Source: Alcanivorax sp. | GTDB lineage: Bacteria; Pseudomonadota; Gammaproteobacteria; Pseudomonadales; Alcanivoracaceae | Length of the DNA: 64,000 nt | Reading direction: 5' to 3' | Assembly: GCA_022565695.1 (NCBI GenBank) | Contig: JAIUME010000001.1 | Coordinates: forward strand, 372,001 to 436,000 | Shown here: positions 47,019 through 57,605 of the stretch, in pieces | Position numbering within the stretch: position 1 is the stretch's first letter | How the letters are laid out: the number at the start of each line of letters is the position of its first letter | The notes under the pieces: generated by a model | What the model saw: only the letters and a program-made list of their open reading frames with translations | Told to the model about the DNA's origin: nothing | Databases searched by the model: none | Program-made: the position numbers and the translations under genes

Positions 47019-47081
47019 GGTTGCTAAATCTATGATCAGGTTGCTAATATCGGTTGAAATTCGTACTAGCCGTCTTACAAA
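47019..47081 (+). promoter_or_regulatory. Direct repeats and a likely promoter between def and the LysM gene
   Basis: GGTTGCTAA occurs twice (47019-47027 and 47039-47047), with a 20-bp period, two helical turns. Just downstream, TTGAAA (47054-47059) and TACAAA (47076-47081) with a 16-bp spacer resemble a sigma-70 promoter facing the LysM gene. The repeats could be a regulator site shared with the divergent def operon. Confidence 0.35.
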
Positions 47082-47162
47082 CAACAGGCCAACCTGTGGG
47101 GGACGACCTCAGCATCTGCATCCGCGTGCGAGTAGTCCGATAATGATAAAAGGAATCAGGCA

Positions 47163-48230
47163 ATGATGAAATCGCTGCTGCGCGTTCTGTCCGCTGGCGT
47201 CTTGCTTGCCGTGTGTGGATCAGTCAGTGCCCAGGTGGAACTCAGGAATGGCCATCCCGAGGTCTATTACGTAAAGCCCGGGGATACCCTGTGGGACATC
47301 TCCAGTACCTTCCTGAGCAACCCGTGGCAGTGGCCAGAGCTGTGGCACGGTAACGAAGAAATCGATAATCCGCATCTTATTTATCCCGGCGACGTGATCC
47401 GCCTGCGTATGGTCGATGGCCGCCCGCAGCTGGATGTGGAGCGCGCCGTGCGTATCGCTCCGGACAGTGATGGCGTGGTGCGCCTCTCGCCCCAGGCCCG
47501 TGTGTTGCCGCTGGCCACTGCCATTCCGGCAATCCCCATGGGCAATATCCAGACCTTCCTGCGTGAAGCGCTGGTGCTCAGCCGCGAGGAAGTCGCGGCC
47601 TCACCCTATGTGGTAGGTGGCACGGACCGGCGCGTGATCTACGGCCAGGGCGATACCATCTACGCCCGCGACGTGGTCACCGAATGGGAAGACCTGATTC
47701 AGGACTACGGCTTCTACCGCATTGGCGAGCGCTATGTAGACCCGGAAACCAACGAAGTGCTGGGCCATGAAGCCCTGCACATCGGTAGTGGCCGCGTCTC
47801 CGCCCACGACGGCGAAATGCTGACCCTGCGCGTGCAGAGCTCCAGAGAAGAGCTGCGCGCCCAGGACCGGGTGCTGCCCAGCCCCGAGCGTCGTCTGCAG
47901 TCCATCTTTTACCCCTCCGCGCCGGAGACCGAAGTGGGCGCCAGCATCATCCGCTTCTTTGGCCGCCTCAACAGCGTGGCCCGCCATGATGTGGTGGTGA
48001 TCAACCGGGGTTCCCGTGAAGGTCTGCGCGAAGGCAATGTGCTGGATGTGTTCCGGCGCGGCGAGCGCGTCCGTGATCGCGACCGTGATGAAATGATCCG
48101 TCTGCCAGACAGCAAAACCGGCACCATGATCCTGTTCCGGGTGTTCGAGAAGGTCTCCTACGGCCTGATCATCGAATCCTCCGGCCCGATCTTTATGGAA
48201 GACATCGTCAAGAACCCGTCGGTGCTGTAA
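47163..48230 (+). CDS. LysM-domain cell-envelope protein
   Basis: This is a 355-residue exported protein. A signal peptide (ending GSVSAQ) is followed by a LysM peptidoglycan-binding domain at about 35-80 (YYVKPGDTLWDISSTFLSNPW, NPHLIYPGDVIRL). The long C-terminal region is a conserved extension of this family with unknown function. A LysM gene also sits between def and dprA in pseudomonads, so this is core gene order. It probably acts in the cell envelope at the murein layer. Confidence 0.92.
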   Translation: MMKSLLRVLSAGVLLAVCGSVSAQVELRNGHPEVYYVKPGDTLWDISSTFLSNPWQWPELWHGNEEIDNPHLIYPGDVIRLRMVDGRPQLDVERAVRIAPDSDGVVRLSPQARVLPLATAIPAIPMGNIQTFLREALVLSREEVAASPYVVGGTDRRVIYGQGDTIYARDVVTEWEDLIQDYGFYRIGERYVDPETNEVLGHEALHIGSGRVSAHDGEMLTLRVQSSREELRAQDRVLPSPERRLQSIFYPSAPETEVGASIIRFFGRLNSVARHDVVVINRGSREGLREGNVLDVFRRGERVRDRDRDEMIRLPDSKTGTMILFRVFEKVSYGLIIESSGPIFMEDIVKNPSVL

Positions 48231-48312
48231 TTCGGGCTGTAACAGCCCCGCACTGACCCCCGGCGGCGCAAGGATGCGCCGCTGACCTTTATGGAAGAAG
48301 GACATACCCGCC

Positions 48313-49494
48313 ATGGATGGACATACCCTGAGCCTGCAGGCCTTGCAGGCACGTCTCACTCTGTCACTGTACTTCGGCACCGCCGCCCCGGCCCTTGGCA
48401 GGCTGCTGCGTGACACCTCGCTATCCGTAACGCAATGGCTTGATGATCCGGCACGGCTGCGCCACGCCCTGCCGCCCGGATTACGGGACTACCCCATGCC
48501 CTCGCCGGCGGAGGTTGCACGCTGGGCCGCCTGGCTGCCCGCCCACGGCTGGCAGCTGATTGCCCTCGGCGACCCGGCTTATCCGCCCCTGCTTGATAGC
48601 CTGCCCGATGCCCCCGGCATGCTGTATGTGCGCGGTGACGCCACGCTGCTGCAGGCGCCACAGCTTGCCGTGGTCGGCGCCCGCAGTGCTTCCCCCGAAG
48701 GCCTGGGCCACGCCCGCACCTTTTCCCGGGCGCTGGCGCAGAAAGGCTTTGTCATCACCAGCGGCCTGGCCCTGGGCATTGATGCCGCCGCGCATGAGGG
48801 CGCGCTCAGTGCGGCGCCGTCTGCCCCACAGGGAAGCGCTGCTGGCAGCCGTGATGCCGGCCAGGATGCCGCCACACGCGGCAGCACTCTGGCCGTCATG
48901 GCCAGCGGCCCGGATCGTCTTTACCCGCCACGCAACAGGGCGCTGGCCGAACGCATCGTCGCCGCTGGCGGCGCGCTGGTAACCGAATACCCGCCCGGCA
49001 CCTCGCCGCGCAAAGAGCATTTTCCGCTGCGCAATCGCATCATCAGCGGCCTGTCCCTGGGCACCATCGTGGTCGAGGCGGCCCTGCGTTCCGGTTCACT
49101 CATTACGGCCCGGCTGGCCGCCGAACAGGGCCGCGCCGTATTCGCCATGCCCGGCTCCCTGCGCAACCCCCTCAGCCGTGGCTGCCACCGCCTGCTGCGC
49201 GATGGCGCCCACTGGCTGGAAACCCTGGACGACATCCTGGCCCGCTTCGATGAATTTACCGCCCTGGCGGAAAGTTGCGATGCAGAGATGGGTGGCGCCC
49301 GGAACGCCGACGAGAGCGCTGACCAGAACGCCTCCCCCTCGCCGGTACAGGCCGCCATGCTCGGCGGCATCAACACCCTGGATATGTTGCAGGCCGCCAC
49401 CGGCATGCCCGTGCCAGCGCTGGCAGCGGAACTGGCCCGGCTGGAAATCGAGGGCCGCGTCCGGCGTGTGCCGGGGGGCTATACATTGGTGTGA
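48313..49494 (+). CDS. dprA: DNA-processing protein DprA (Smf)
   Basis: This 393-residue protein binds incoming single-stranded DNA and loads RecA during natural transformation. The Rossmann-like core shows [71 protein letters not shown] and [13 protein letters not shown]-terminal winged-helix domain follows (about 330-393). An alanine/glycine/serine-rich insertion interrupts the core between AHEGAL and [10 protein letters not shown]. It follows the LysM gene and precedes tsaC. Confidence 0.95.
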   Translation: MDGHTLSLQALQARLTLSLYFGTAAPALGRLLRDTSLSVTQWLDDPARLRHALPPGLRDYPMPSPAEVARWAAWLPAHGWQLIALGDPAYPPLLDSLPDAPGMLYVRGDATLLQAPQLAVVGARSASPEGLGHARTFSRALAQKGFVITSGLALGIDAAAHEGALSAAPSAPQGSAAGSRDAGQDAATRGSTLAVMASGPDRLYPPRNRALAERIVAAGGALVTEYPPGTSPRKEHFPLRNRIISGLSLGTIVVEAALRSGSLITARLAAEQGRAVFAMPGSLRNPLSRGCHRLLRDGAHWLETLDDILARFDEFTALAESCDAEMGGARNADESADQNASPSPVQAAMLGGINTLDMLQAATGMPVPALAAELARLEIEGRVRRVPGGYTLV

Positions 49495-49565
49495 GAAGCC
49501 CCTTGCCTGCACTCCCCGCTTTGGCTACCGTCCCCTCCTACCTGTCCAGCACCGGAATCCGACCC

Positions 49566-51135
<1,570 letters not shown>

Positions 51136-51136
<1 letters not shown>

Positions 51137-51957
51137 TGGCGCGCTACGCCGTATTCGGCAACCCGATTGCCCACTCGAAATCCCCGCAGATCCACCAGGC
51201 GTTTGCCGCCCAGCGCGGCGAGACACTGGTGTATGAGCGCATTGCCGCCCCCCTGGACGGCTTCGCGGCGGCGGTGGCGGATTTCTTTGCCCACGGCGGC
51301 GCCGGTGCCAACGTCACCGTGCCCTTCAAGGAACAGGCCTTCGCCCTGTGCGCCGAGCGCACTGCGCGCGCCGAACTGGCTGGCGCTGTGAATACCCTCT
51401 GGCAACAGGATGGCCAACTGCACGGCGACAACACCGACGGCGCCGGCCTGCTCGCGGACATTCGCGACAACCTGCACTGGCCCGTGGCCAACCGTCGCGT
51501 GCTGATCCTGGGCGCCGGCGGCGCCGTGCGCGGCGTCCTTGGCCCCCTGCTGGCGGCAGCCCCCGCCAGCCTGATGATCGCCAACCGCACCCCGGAAAAA
51601 GCCCATGCCCTGGCCGACCTTGCAAAACAATACAAAACGGCAAACCACAACACGCCCCCGGTCGCAGGCTGTGGCTATGATCAATTACACGGTGAGTATG
51701 ATCTGGTGATCAACGGCACCTCCGCCGGCCTGAGTGGCGCCATGCCCGACCTGCCCGACACGCTGCTGACAGCGTCCGGCCAGGCCTACGATATGGTATA
51801 CGGCAGCGAACCCACCGCATTCCTGCGCTGGGCCGCCGCCCACGGCGCCGCCACCGCCGACGGACTGGGCATGCTGGTAGAGCAAGCCGCCGAAGCCTTC
51901 ACCCAATGGCACGGCTGGCGCCCCACCACCCCCCCCGTCATCACCACCCTCCGGTAA
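51136..51957 (+). CDS. aroE: Shikimate 5-dehydrogenase
   Basis: This 273-residue NADP-dependent enzyme reduces 3-dehydroshikimate to shikimate in aromatic amino acid synthesis. It has [17 protein letters not shown], the catalytic [17 protein letters not shown] and the NADP-binding [11 protein letters not shown]. The ATG at 51136 overlaps the hemF stop; upstream GTG codons in frame are less likely. It ends the dprA-tsaC-hemF-aroE run. Confidence 0.97.
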
Positions 51958-51996
51958 GCCCCCCGCAGGGCACACAGGAGTGTGAGCAGCGCGCGC

Positions 51997-52049
51997 GTAG
52001 GGTGTGCGTAGGGTGTGCGTAGGGTGTGCTGAGCGCAGCGAAGCGCACC
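51997..52049. repeat. REP-like element with an 11-bp tandem repeat
   Basis: GTAGGGTGTGC is repeated three times at exactly 11-bp intervals (51997, 52008, 52019). The third copy runs into the full 31-bp element seen at 37338-37368 (opposite orientation, identical sequence). It lies between aroE and lpxR and looks like an extragenic palindrome whose first module expanded in tandem. Confidence 0.85.
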
Positions 52050-52126
52050 ATACCCACCCAAAATCCCAATCACCCACCCAACCCCAATAGATCCACCAAA
52101 AGCCCCACCCCAGGAGCCAACAAAAA

Positions 52127-53209
52127 ATGCCCCCAGCAAACCCCGCCCCAAACACCTCACCTCCCCGGGCCCCTCACCAACCCGCCCCAGGCGCTTTGCT
52201 GACCCTGCTCACCACTAGGCTGCTGACCACCACGCTCCTCACCACCACATTCTTCGCCCTCACGAGCCTCCCCGCCCACGCCAGCGTCCTCGACATCGCC
52301 TGGGACAACGACCTGATCACCGGCGAAGACAAGGGCTACACCAACGGCGTCCGCGTGTCCTGGCTCAGCACCTCCGCCGAACGCAACGACGACTGCCGCT
52401 ACTGCGTCACCGCCCGCCTGCGCGACGGCCTCACCTGGCTACCGGGCATCGGCAGACAAAGCCGCGACCACGCCATCAGCACCAGCGTGCGTCAATTGAT
52501 GGTCACACCGGAGAACATCGAAGCAGAAGAGCCCCTGCTCGACGATATTCCCTACGTCGGCCTGCTCATGCTGGAAGCTACCCTGTACGGCTGGGACAAG
52601 CGCCGCCTCACTGGCTACGGCATCAACATCGGCATCGTCGGCCCCGATTCTGGCGCCCGTCGCAGCCAGGAATGGGTCCACAAGGTGACCGGCAGCACCG
52701 ACCCCAACGGCTGGGACAACCAACTCGGCCCCGACGTCGTCGGCGGCATACACGCCCTGCACGCCCACCGCTTCTACCTCCGGGGTGGCGCCAACGACCT
52801 GCAGAATGAATTCGTCTGGTCCAGCGGCGTGCAGCTCGACAACTTCATTACCAGCGCCGAAGCCGGCATCTTCTGGCGCATGGGCAAACACCTGCCCGGC
52901 AACTTCGTGCCCGAATACGCCGGCATGTCCACCACCATCGGCCTGCCCGGCCTGCTGGATGCCACCGGCACCGGCTGGTCCATCTTCGCCGGCCTGCTGG
53001 GCGAGGGCATCGCCTACAACTACATCGAAAAACGCGGCGGCGACTACAGCTTCACCCAGCGCCATTTCGTCGGCCACCTCAGCCTCGGCGCCGCCGTACA
53101 CACCGAAGGCTTCCAGGCCGCCCTGACCCTGCGCGCCACCACCGCCCAGGAACAGACCAACAAAGACCCGATGACCTTCGGGACGATTTCACTGACCTGG
53201 CGGATATGA
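52127..53209 (+). CDS. LpxR-family lipid A deacylase
   Basis: This is a 360-residue outer-membrane beta-barrel protein of the LpxR (DUF2219) family, which removes the 3'-acyloxyacyl chain of lipid A. Typical segments are AWDNDLITGEDKGYTNGVRV right after the signal peptide, DIPYVGLLMLEATLYGW and WDNQLGPDVVGG. The C-terminus ends in a barrel-type strand (FGTISLTWRI). The N-terminal region before the cleavage site is long and rich in P and T. AGGAG lies 10 bases before this ATG and no better start is visible. Expected effect: altered surface charge and endotoxicity. Confidence 0.87.
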   Translation: MPPANPAPNTSPPRAPHQPAPGALLTLLTTRLLTTTLLTTTFFALTSLPAHASVLDIAWDNDLITGEDKGYTNGVRVSWLSTSAERNDDCRYCVTARLRDGLTWLPGIGRQSRDHAISTSVRQLMVTPENIEAEEPLLDDIPYVGLLMLEATLYGWDKRRLTGYGINIGIVGPDSGARRSQEWVHKVTGSTDPNGWDNQLGPDVVGGIHALHAHRFYLRGGANDLQNEFVWSSGVQLDNFITSAEAGIFWRMGKHLPGNFVPEYAGMSTTIGLPGLLDATGTGWSIFAGLLGEGIAYNYIEKRGGDYSFTQRHFVGHLSLGAAVHTEGFQAALTLRATTAQEQTNKDPMTFGTISLTWRI

Positions 53210-53214
53210 GAGTG

Positions 53215-53292
53215 TCAGGGCTCGTTGGATTCCAGATAGCGGATAAGCGGGCCTATATCCCGGGCGTCTTCTGCGATCGCGTGGGCTTTGCC
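53215..53292 (-). pseudogene. C-terminal remnant of a Fic-type mobile mystery protein B
   Basis: Immediately after the stop codon of the mobile mystery protein A gene, the same frame continues open for 25 codons (GKAHAIAEDARDIGPLIRYL followed by ESNEP) to a TGA. It resembles the last residues of mobile mystery protein B, a Fic-domain partner normally encoded right behind protein A (aligned from memory). The rest of that gene is missing, so this is read as a deletion remnant. Confidence 0.45.
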
Positions 53293-53757
53293 TTACTGTT
53301 CGTCCTCGTTCCACAAATCCCTTGGCAAGTTGCGAATGAACTCATCGGTCAATCGCTCAAGTTCCTTCTTTAAATGCGCGTCATCCAGGCCCTGCTGCTC
53401 CAGCCGCATATGCAGGTCGGTTTCAGCCACCAGCTGTTGCGCCTTCCTGCGCGCCTGGCGGGCAATCATCTGATTCACGGGAGCCCTGGGCCGGAAGGCG
53501 ACAACCAGATCGCAGCCCAGCGCGTCGGCGGCCTTGCGAAGCTGCTGCACGGTGATGCGCCCTTCGGCCTCCATGTGCTCCATCTGGGAGACGCGCGCTT
53601 TCTTGACGCCGAGCCTTGCCCCCAGTTGCGACCCGCTCATGCCCAATGCTGTACGCAGCGTATGGATCCAGCCCGCACTGGGTTGGGTGACCTGCAGGCC
53701 CAGGGCCTGGTCGGCCATTTCCTGCGCTTGCTGCTGGAGTACCTGACGGAAAGACAT
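53293..53757 (-). CDS. Mobile mystery protein A, XRE-type regulator
   Basis: This is a 154-residue protein of the mobile mystery protein A family. An XRE helix-turn-helix occupies about 28-85 (GWIHTLRTALGMSGSQLGARLG, ARVSQMEHMEAEGRITVQQL). It is followed by CDLVVAFRP and a helical tail. Family members are found in mobile or transferred loci and are usually paired with a Fic-domain protein B, like a toxin-antitoxin module. Here only a short remnant of B follows. An AT-rich array of GATACT/AGTATC repeats upstream is the likely autoregulatory operator. Confidence 0.85.
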   Translation of the reverse strand: MSFRQVLQQQAQEMADQALGLQVTQPSAGWIHTLRTALGMSGSQLGARLGVKKARVSQMEHMEAEGRITVQQLRKAADALGCDLVVAFRPRAPVNQMIARQARRKAQQLVAETDLHMRLEQQGLDDAHLKKELERLTDEFIRNLPRDLWNEDEQ

Positions 53758-53778
53758 AGCCTGTCTCGTATGTATATG

Positions 53779-53855
53779 TAGATACTATATAAGCATTCCA
53801 GTATCTCTATATGCAAACTTTAAGCACAGATAGTATTTATATATAGATACTATAT
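53779..53855. promoter_or_regulatory. Operator array upstream of mobile mystery protein A
   Basis: TAGATACTATAT occurs twice in direct orientation (53779-53790 and 53844-53855). GATACT (53781) is mirrored by AGTATC (53800-53805), and ATAGTAT (53830-53836) by ATACTAT (53847-53853). The stretch is strikingly AT-rich against its surroundings. Dense symmetric repeats next to an XRE gene suggest cooperative autorepression; they also lie upstream of no other nearby start. Confidence 0.55.
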
Positions 53856-53865
53856 CATCCAGATA

Positions 53866-54411
53866 CTACTCTGACGGAGTCGGCTCAGCCAGATACTGAT
53901 CCTTCAGCTTCACATAATTGCCCGCCACATACGGCAGGAACGCCAGCTCTTCCTCGGTCAGTGGCCGCACCGAGTGTGCCGGGCGGCCCCGGTACAGGTA
54001 GCCGGAGCGCAGTGACTTGCCGGGCGGTACGAGAGAGCCCGCGGCCAGGATCACGTCATCCCCGATCTTTGCGCCGTCCATCACCATGGCCTGCATGCCG
54101 ATCATCACCCGGTCGCCGATATGGCAGCCGTGCAACATGGCCTGATGAGCAATGGTCACGTCATCACCGATAGTGAGCGCAAACCCACCCGGATAAAACG
54201 TGGAGTCGTGGGTGATATGCAAGACCGCGTTATCCTGCACGCTGCAGCGCGCGCCCAGCTCGATGAAGTGCATGTCGCCACGGATCACCGCCCCCGGCCA
54301 CACCGAACAATCCGCGCCCAGGGTCACATCGCCGATCACCTGCGCCGACGGGTCCACCCATACCCCTGCCCCACACTGCGGGGCCTTGCCTGAAAACGAC
54401 CGAACTGCCAT
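53866..54411 (-). CDS. Gamma-class carbonic anhydrase-like protein (YrdA type)
   Basis: This is a 181-residue left-handed beta-helix protein with hexapeptide repeats (VIGDVTLGADCSVWPGAVIRGD) and the metal-site histidines in VLHITHD, IAHQAMLHGCHIGD. Metal-binding His positions of the family are present, so carbonic anhydrase-like activity is possible, though many YrdA homologues show little. It is divergent from prlC, as an isolated gene. Confidence 0.92.
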   Translation of the reverse strand: MAVRSFSGKAPQCGAGVWVDPSAQVIGDVTLGADCSVWPGAVIRGDMHFIELGARCSVQDNAVLHITHDSTFYPGGFALTIGDDVTIAHQAMLHGCHIGDRVMIGMQAMVMDGAKIGDDVILAAGSLVPPGKSLRSGYLYRGRPAHSVRPLTEEELAFLPYVAGNYVKLKDQYLAEPTPSE

Positions 54412-54530
54412 ACCGTTGCCTCTCCATCCTGTCTGTTCTGGACGCTTTCACCTTGAACGAATGCCGTCCGTCCCAATCTCAGTGGTAAGAATGTCATGTA
54501 CTATAAGGCGATCACACACCAGGAGCATTC

Positions 54531-56612
54531 ATGAGCACCAACCCCCTGATCGATTACCCCGGCCTGCCCCCCTTCTCCGCTATCAAGCCCGAGCACGTGG
54601 AGCCCGCCGTGGAGGCCCTTATCGACGCCGGCCGCGAACGCATCAGGACCCTGCTCGCCAGCGGCGGCCCCTACACCTGGGCCAACCTGGTACAAGCCCT
54701 GGACGAAGAGGACGACCGCCTCGGCAAGGCCTTTGGCCCCGCCGGCCACCTCAACGCCGTGGCCCAGAACGACGCCCTGCGTAACGCCTACAACGCCTGC
54801 CTGCCGAAGCTGTCCGAATACGGCACTGAAGTTGGCCAGAACGCCGAACTGTTCGCCGCCTACCAGAGCGTGCGCGACGGCGACGAATTCGCCACCCTGA
54901 CCCCCGCCCAGCAAAAAGACCTGGACGACACCCTGCGCGATTTCCGCCTCTCCGGCGTGGACCTGCCCGCCGAGCGCAAGGCCGAGTACATGGCCAACAG
55001 CAAACGCCTGTCCGAACTCACCTCCCGCTTTTCCGACAACGTGCTCGACGCCACCCAGAGCTGGCGCAAACACGTCACCGATGAAAGCGAACTGGCCGGC
55101 CTGCCCGACGTCGCCAAAGCCGGCGCCGCCGACAAGGCCGCCGAAGAAGGCCTGGAAGGCTGGCTGCTGACCCTGGATTTCCCCTGTTACTACGCGGTGC
55201 TGTGCCACGCTACCAACCGCGCCCTGCGCGAAGAGATGTACCGCGCCCACTGCACTCGTGCCTCCGACCAGGGCCCGGATGAGGGCAAGTTCGACAACAG
55301 CCCCCTGATGGACGAGATCCTGCGCCTGCGCCATACACAAGCGCGCCTGCTGGGCTTCAACAACTACGCAGAAAAATCCCTCGCCACCAAAATGGCCCGC
55401 GACGTGGACGAAGTGCAGACCTTCCTGCGCGACCTCGCCCGCCGCGCCAAACCCCAGGCCGAGAAAGAACTGGCCGAACTGAAAGCCTTCATGGCCGAAC
55501 AGGGCGTCACCAATGTGGACACCCCCGGCGCCGAAGCGATGGACCTGCAACCCTGGGACATCGGCTTCTGGAGCGAACGCCTGCGCGAAGCCCGCTACAG
55601 CACCTCCGAAGAAGCCCTGCGCCCCTGGTTCCCCGCCGAGAAAGTCATCAGCGGCATGTTCGCCGTGGTGGAAAAGCTCTTCGCCATCCGCATCAACGCC
55701 CGCGACGGCGTCGACACCTGGCACCCCGACGTGCGCTATTACGATGTCTTCGACGACACCGGCACCCTGATGGCCGGCTTCTACCTCGACATGTACGCCC
55801 GCACCGGCAAACGTGGCGGCGCCTGGATGGACGACTGCCTGGTGCGCCGCCGCCGCACCGACGGCGACCTGCAACTGCCCGTGGCCTATCTGTCCTGCAA
55901 CTTCGCCCCGCCCGCCGGCGGCAAGCCCGGCCTGCTGACCCACGACGAAGTGACCACCCTGTTCCACGAATTCGGCCACGGCCTGCACCACATGCTCACC
56001 GAGCAGGAAGTCAGCGGCATTTCCGGCATCAACGGCGTGGCCTGGGACGCCGTCGAGCTGCCCAGCCAGTTCATGGAAAACTGGTGCTGGACCGAAGAAG
56101 GCATCCGCCTGATCTCCGGCCACTACGAAACCGGCGAGCCCCTGCCCGCCGAAGAGCTGCAGAAGATGCTTGCCGCCAAGAACTTCCAGAGCGCTATGGG
56201 CATGCTGCGCCAGATCGAGTTTTCCCTGTTCGACATGCGTATCCACGCCGAATACACCGACGGCCGCGATGGCAACCCCCTGAGCATCCAGCAGGTGCTG
56301 GACGAGGTGCGCGACGAAGTGGCGGTGATCCGGCCCCCCGCCTTCAACCGCTTCCAGAACGGCTTCGGCCACATCTTCGCTGGCGGCTACGCCGCAGGCT
56401 ATTACAGCTACAAATGGGCCGAAGTGCTCTCTGCGGATGCCTACGCCCGCTTCGAGGAAGAAGGCGTCTTCAACCCCGAAACCGGCCGCGCCTTCCGCGA
56501 ACACATCCTGGCCAAAGGCGGCAGCAAGGAACCCATGGAGCTGTTCAAGGCCTTCCGCGGCCGCGAACCCAGCGTAGAACCCCTCCTGCGCCACTGCGGC
56601 ATCGCCGCATGA
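54531..56612 (+). CDS. prlC: Oligopeptidase A
   Basis: This 693-residue M3-family zinc metallopeptidase degrades signal peptides and small peptides in the cytoplasm. The catalytic motif HEFGHGLHHML lies near residue 480, preceded by PPAGGKPGLLTHDEV, with ASFMENW-like sequence LPSQFMENWCW after it. It starts with LIDYPGLPPFSAIKPEHVEPAVE, as expected. Its stop overlaps the following yheV-like gene (ATGA), a pairing conserved in gammaproteobacteria. Confidence 0.96.
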   Translation: MSTNPLIDYPGLPPFSAIKPEHVEPAVEALIDAGRERIRTLLASGGPYTWANLVQALDEEDDRLGKAFGPAGHLNAVAQNDALRNAYNACLPKLSEYGTEVGQNAELFAAYQSVRDGDEFATLTPAQQKDLDDTLRDFRLSGVDLPAERKAEYMANSKRLSELTSRFSDNVLDATQSWRKHVTDESELAGLPDVAKAGAADKAAEEGLEGWLLTLDFPCYYAVLCHATNRALREEMYRAHCTRASDQGPDEGKFDNSPLMDEILRLRHTQARLLGFNNYAEKSLATKMARDVDEVQTFLRDLARRAKPQAEKELAELKAFMAEQGVTNVDTPGAEAMDLQPWDIGFWSERLREARYSTSEEALRPWFPAEKVISGMFAVVEKLFAIRINARDGVDTWHPDVRYYDVFDDTGTLMAGFYLDMYARTGKRGGAWMDDCLVRRRRTDGDLQLPVAYLSCNFAPPAGGKPGLLTHDEVTTLFHEFGHGLHHMLTEQEVSGISGINGVAWDAVELPSQFMENWCWTEEGIRLISGHYETGEPLPAEELQKMLAAKNFQSAMGMLRQIEFSLFDMRIHAEYTDGRDGNPLSIQQVLDEVRDEVAVIRPPAFNRFQNGFGHIFAGGYAAGYYSYKWAEVLSADAYARFEEEGVFNPETGRAFREHILAKGGSKEPMELFKAFRGREPSVEPLLRHCGIAA

Positions 56613-56815
56613 TCAAGCGCCGCTTTATCGCCGGCGCCACCTGCCCCGAGTGCGGCGCCGTGGACAAGATCGTGCGCGTGGAAGACGGTAACGCCCTCTG
56701 GATGGAGTGCGTCGCCTGCGATATGCGCAAGGATCTGGATGCGGAGCCTGCACCGGCCCCGGCGCCGCCTGAAGGCGGTGGGGGGAATCCGGTGGTGTGG
56801 AAATCGGGGAAATGA
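56609..56815 (+). CDS. YheV-family small zinc-ribbon protein
   Basis: This is a 68-residue protein with a zinc ribbon from CPEC (12-15) and CVAC (34-37) and the start MIKRRFIAGATCPECGAVD. A proline/alanine-rich linker and VVWKSGK tail end it. Such YheV-like genes follow prlC in many gammaproteobacteria. ATGA overlap gives translational coupling. Function unknown; metal or RNA binding is plausible. Confidence 0.9.
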   Translation: MIKRRFIAGATCPECGAVDKIVRVEDGNALWMECVACDMRKDLDAEPAPAPAPPEGGGGNPVVWKSGK

Positions 56816-56820
56816 CCCGA

Positions 56821-56839
56821 TGATGGCAAAGTGCCATCA
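56821..56839 (+). terminator. Perfect 8-bp dyad after the prlC-yheV unit
   Basis: TGATGGCA (56821-56828) pairs with TGCCATCA (56832-56839) around a 3-base loop. No T-run follows. It sits where core gene order ends and the AT-richer island begins. Confidence 0.4.
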
Positions 56840-57128
56840 CTTGCAATAAATCTTCCTTCCGGTACTACTACTTCACACAATAAATGAGACGAGCGTCACG
56901 CGTCGGGGCTGCGTCGCATGACTGCTATTCTAGGAAGGACTGATCGTGTCGACAGATTGAGGCGTTCTGCGGTAGCGAGATGGATGTTTGATTAAGGCCT
57001 TCTTTCCATCATCTTCTTTTAAGCTATAACTGCATTTTGGCGGGAATTGGAGAAATGATGGTGATGTTCTCTCGTTACTGGAGATACGATTGCGCGGACT
57101 AACTTCCTTAAAAAAGCGAGGAGTGCTA
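56840..57128. other. Non-coding junction between core genes and the island
   Basis: No gene, tRNA-like fold or recognisable integration site was found in this stretch. Composition shifts from GC-rich to AT-richer across it, consistent with an island boundary. Confidence 0.4.
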
Positions 57129-57512
57129 ATGAGAAAAAACGATGACCTCCCAAAATGGTACAAATTTCGATCTGCATTTCATGGACAGGGAGCGGAGGCG
57201 TACGAGACCGTAACAGCTCGTGAGCTGTATTCACAAACATTGATGAATCTATCGGATAAATTGTTCTGGTCGCCAGTTGTACTTCTAGTTTCTGCAGGAT
57301 TCACAAATGGAGGTTTAATGTATGTAGGGTTATGCGTTCTGGCACTAGGCCTCTTTCTCAGTGCGACGTATGTAAGGCATGTGTCCTTATCAATACTTGA
57401 TTCTCTTCCTGAGCCCTCTGATATGGCAGTTCGTACAGCGGCCCTCCACAACGGCTGCGAGGCAGGACGAGGTGACATCAAACCAGAAGAAACTTCCCCG
57501 GAAGCCGCCTAG
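57129..57512 (+). CDS. Small membrane protein, unknown
   Basis: This is a 127-residue protein with two adjacent predicted membrane helices (LFWSPVVLLVSAGFTNGGLM and VGLCVLALGLFLSATYV) flanked by polar ends. The start at 57129 is chosen for the GGAG box upstream; the open frame extends to 57090. I recognise no family. It is the first gene of the island and has AT-rich codon use compared with the core genes. Function unknown. Confidence 0.6.
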   Translation: MRKNDDLPKWYKFRSAFHGQGAEAYETVTARELYSQTLMNLSDKLFWSPVVLLVSAGFTNGGLMYVGLCVLALGLFLSATYVRHVSLSILDSLPEPSDMAVRTAALHNGCEAGRGDIKPEETSPEAA

Positions 57513-57605
57513 ACTAATTGTTAAATTGCCAGACAGTCTTCTTCTGACTTTGGATTGGTTGTTCGAAGATTGAGAGGGCACTATAAATCTAATAAGGAGA
57601 AATGC

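Noticed and set aside
54501-56594. A 697-codon open frame on the minus strand opposite prlC
   Set aside because: It mirrors the whole of prlC and reads as G/A/V/H-rich low-complexity sequence. High GC and strong codon bias of prlC remove stop codons in the antisense frame. No ribosome site or family likeness.
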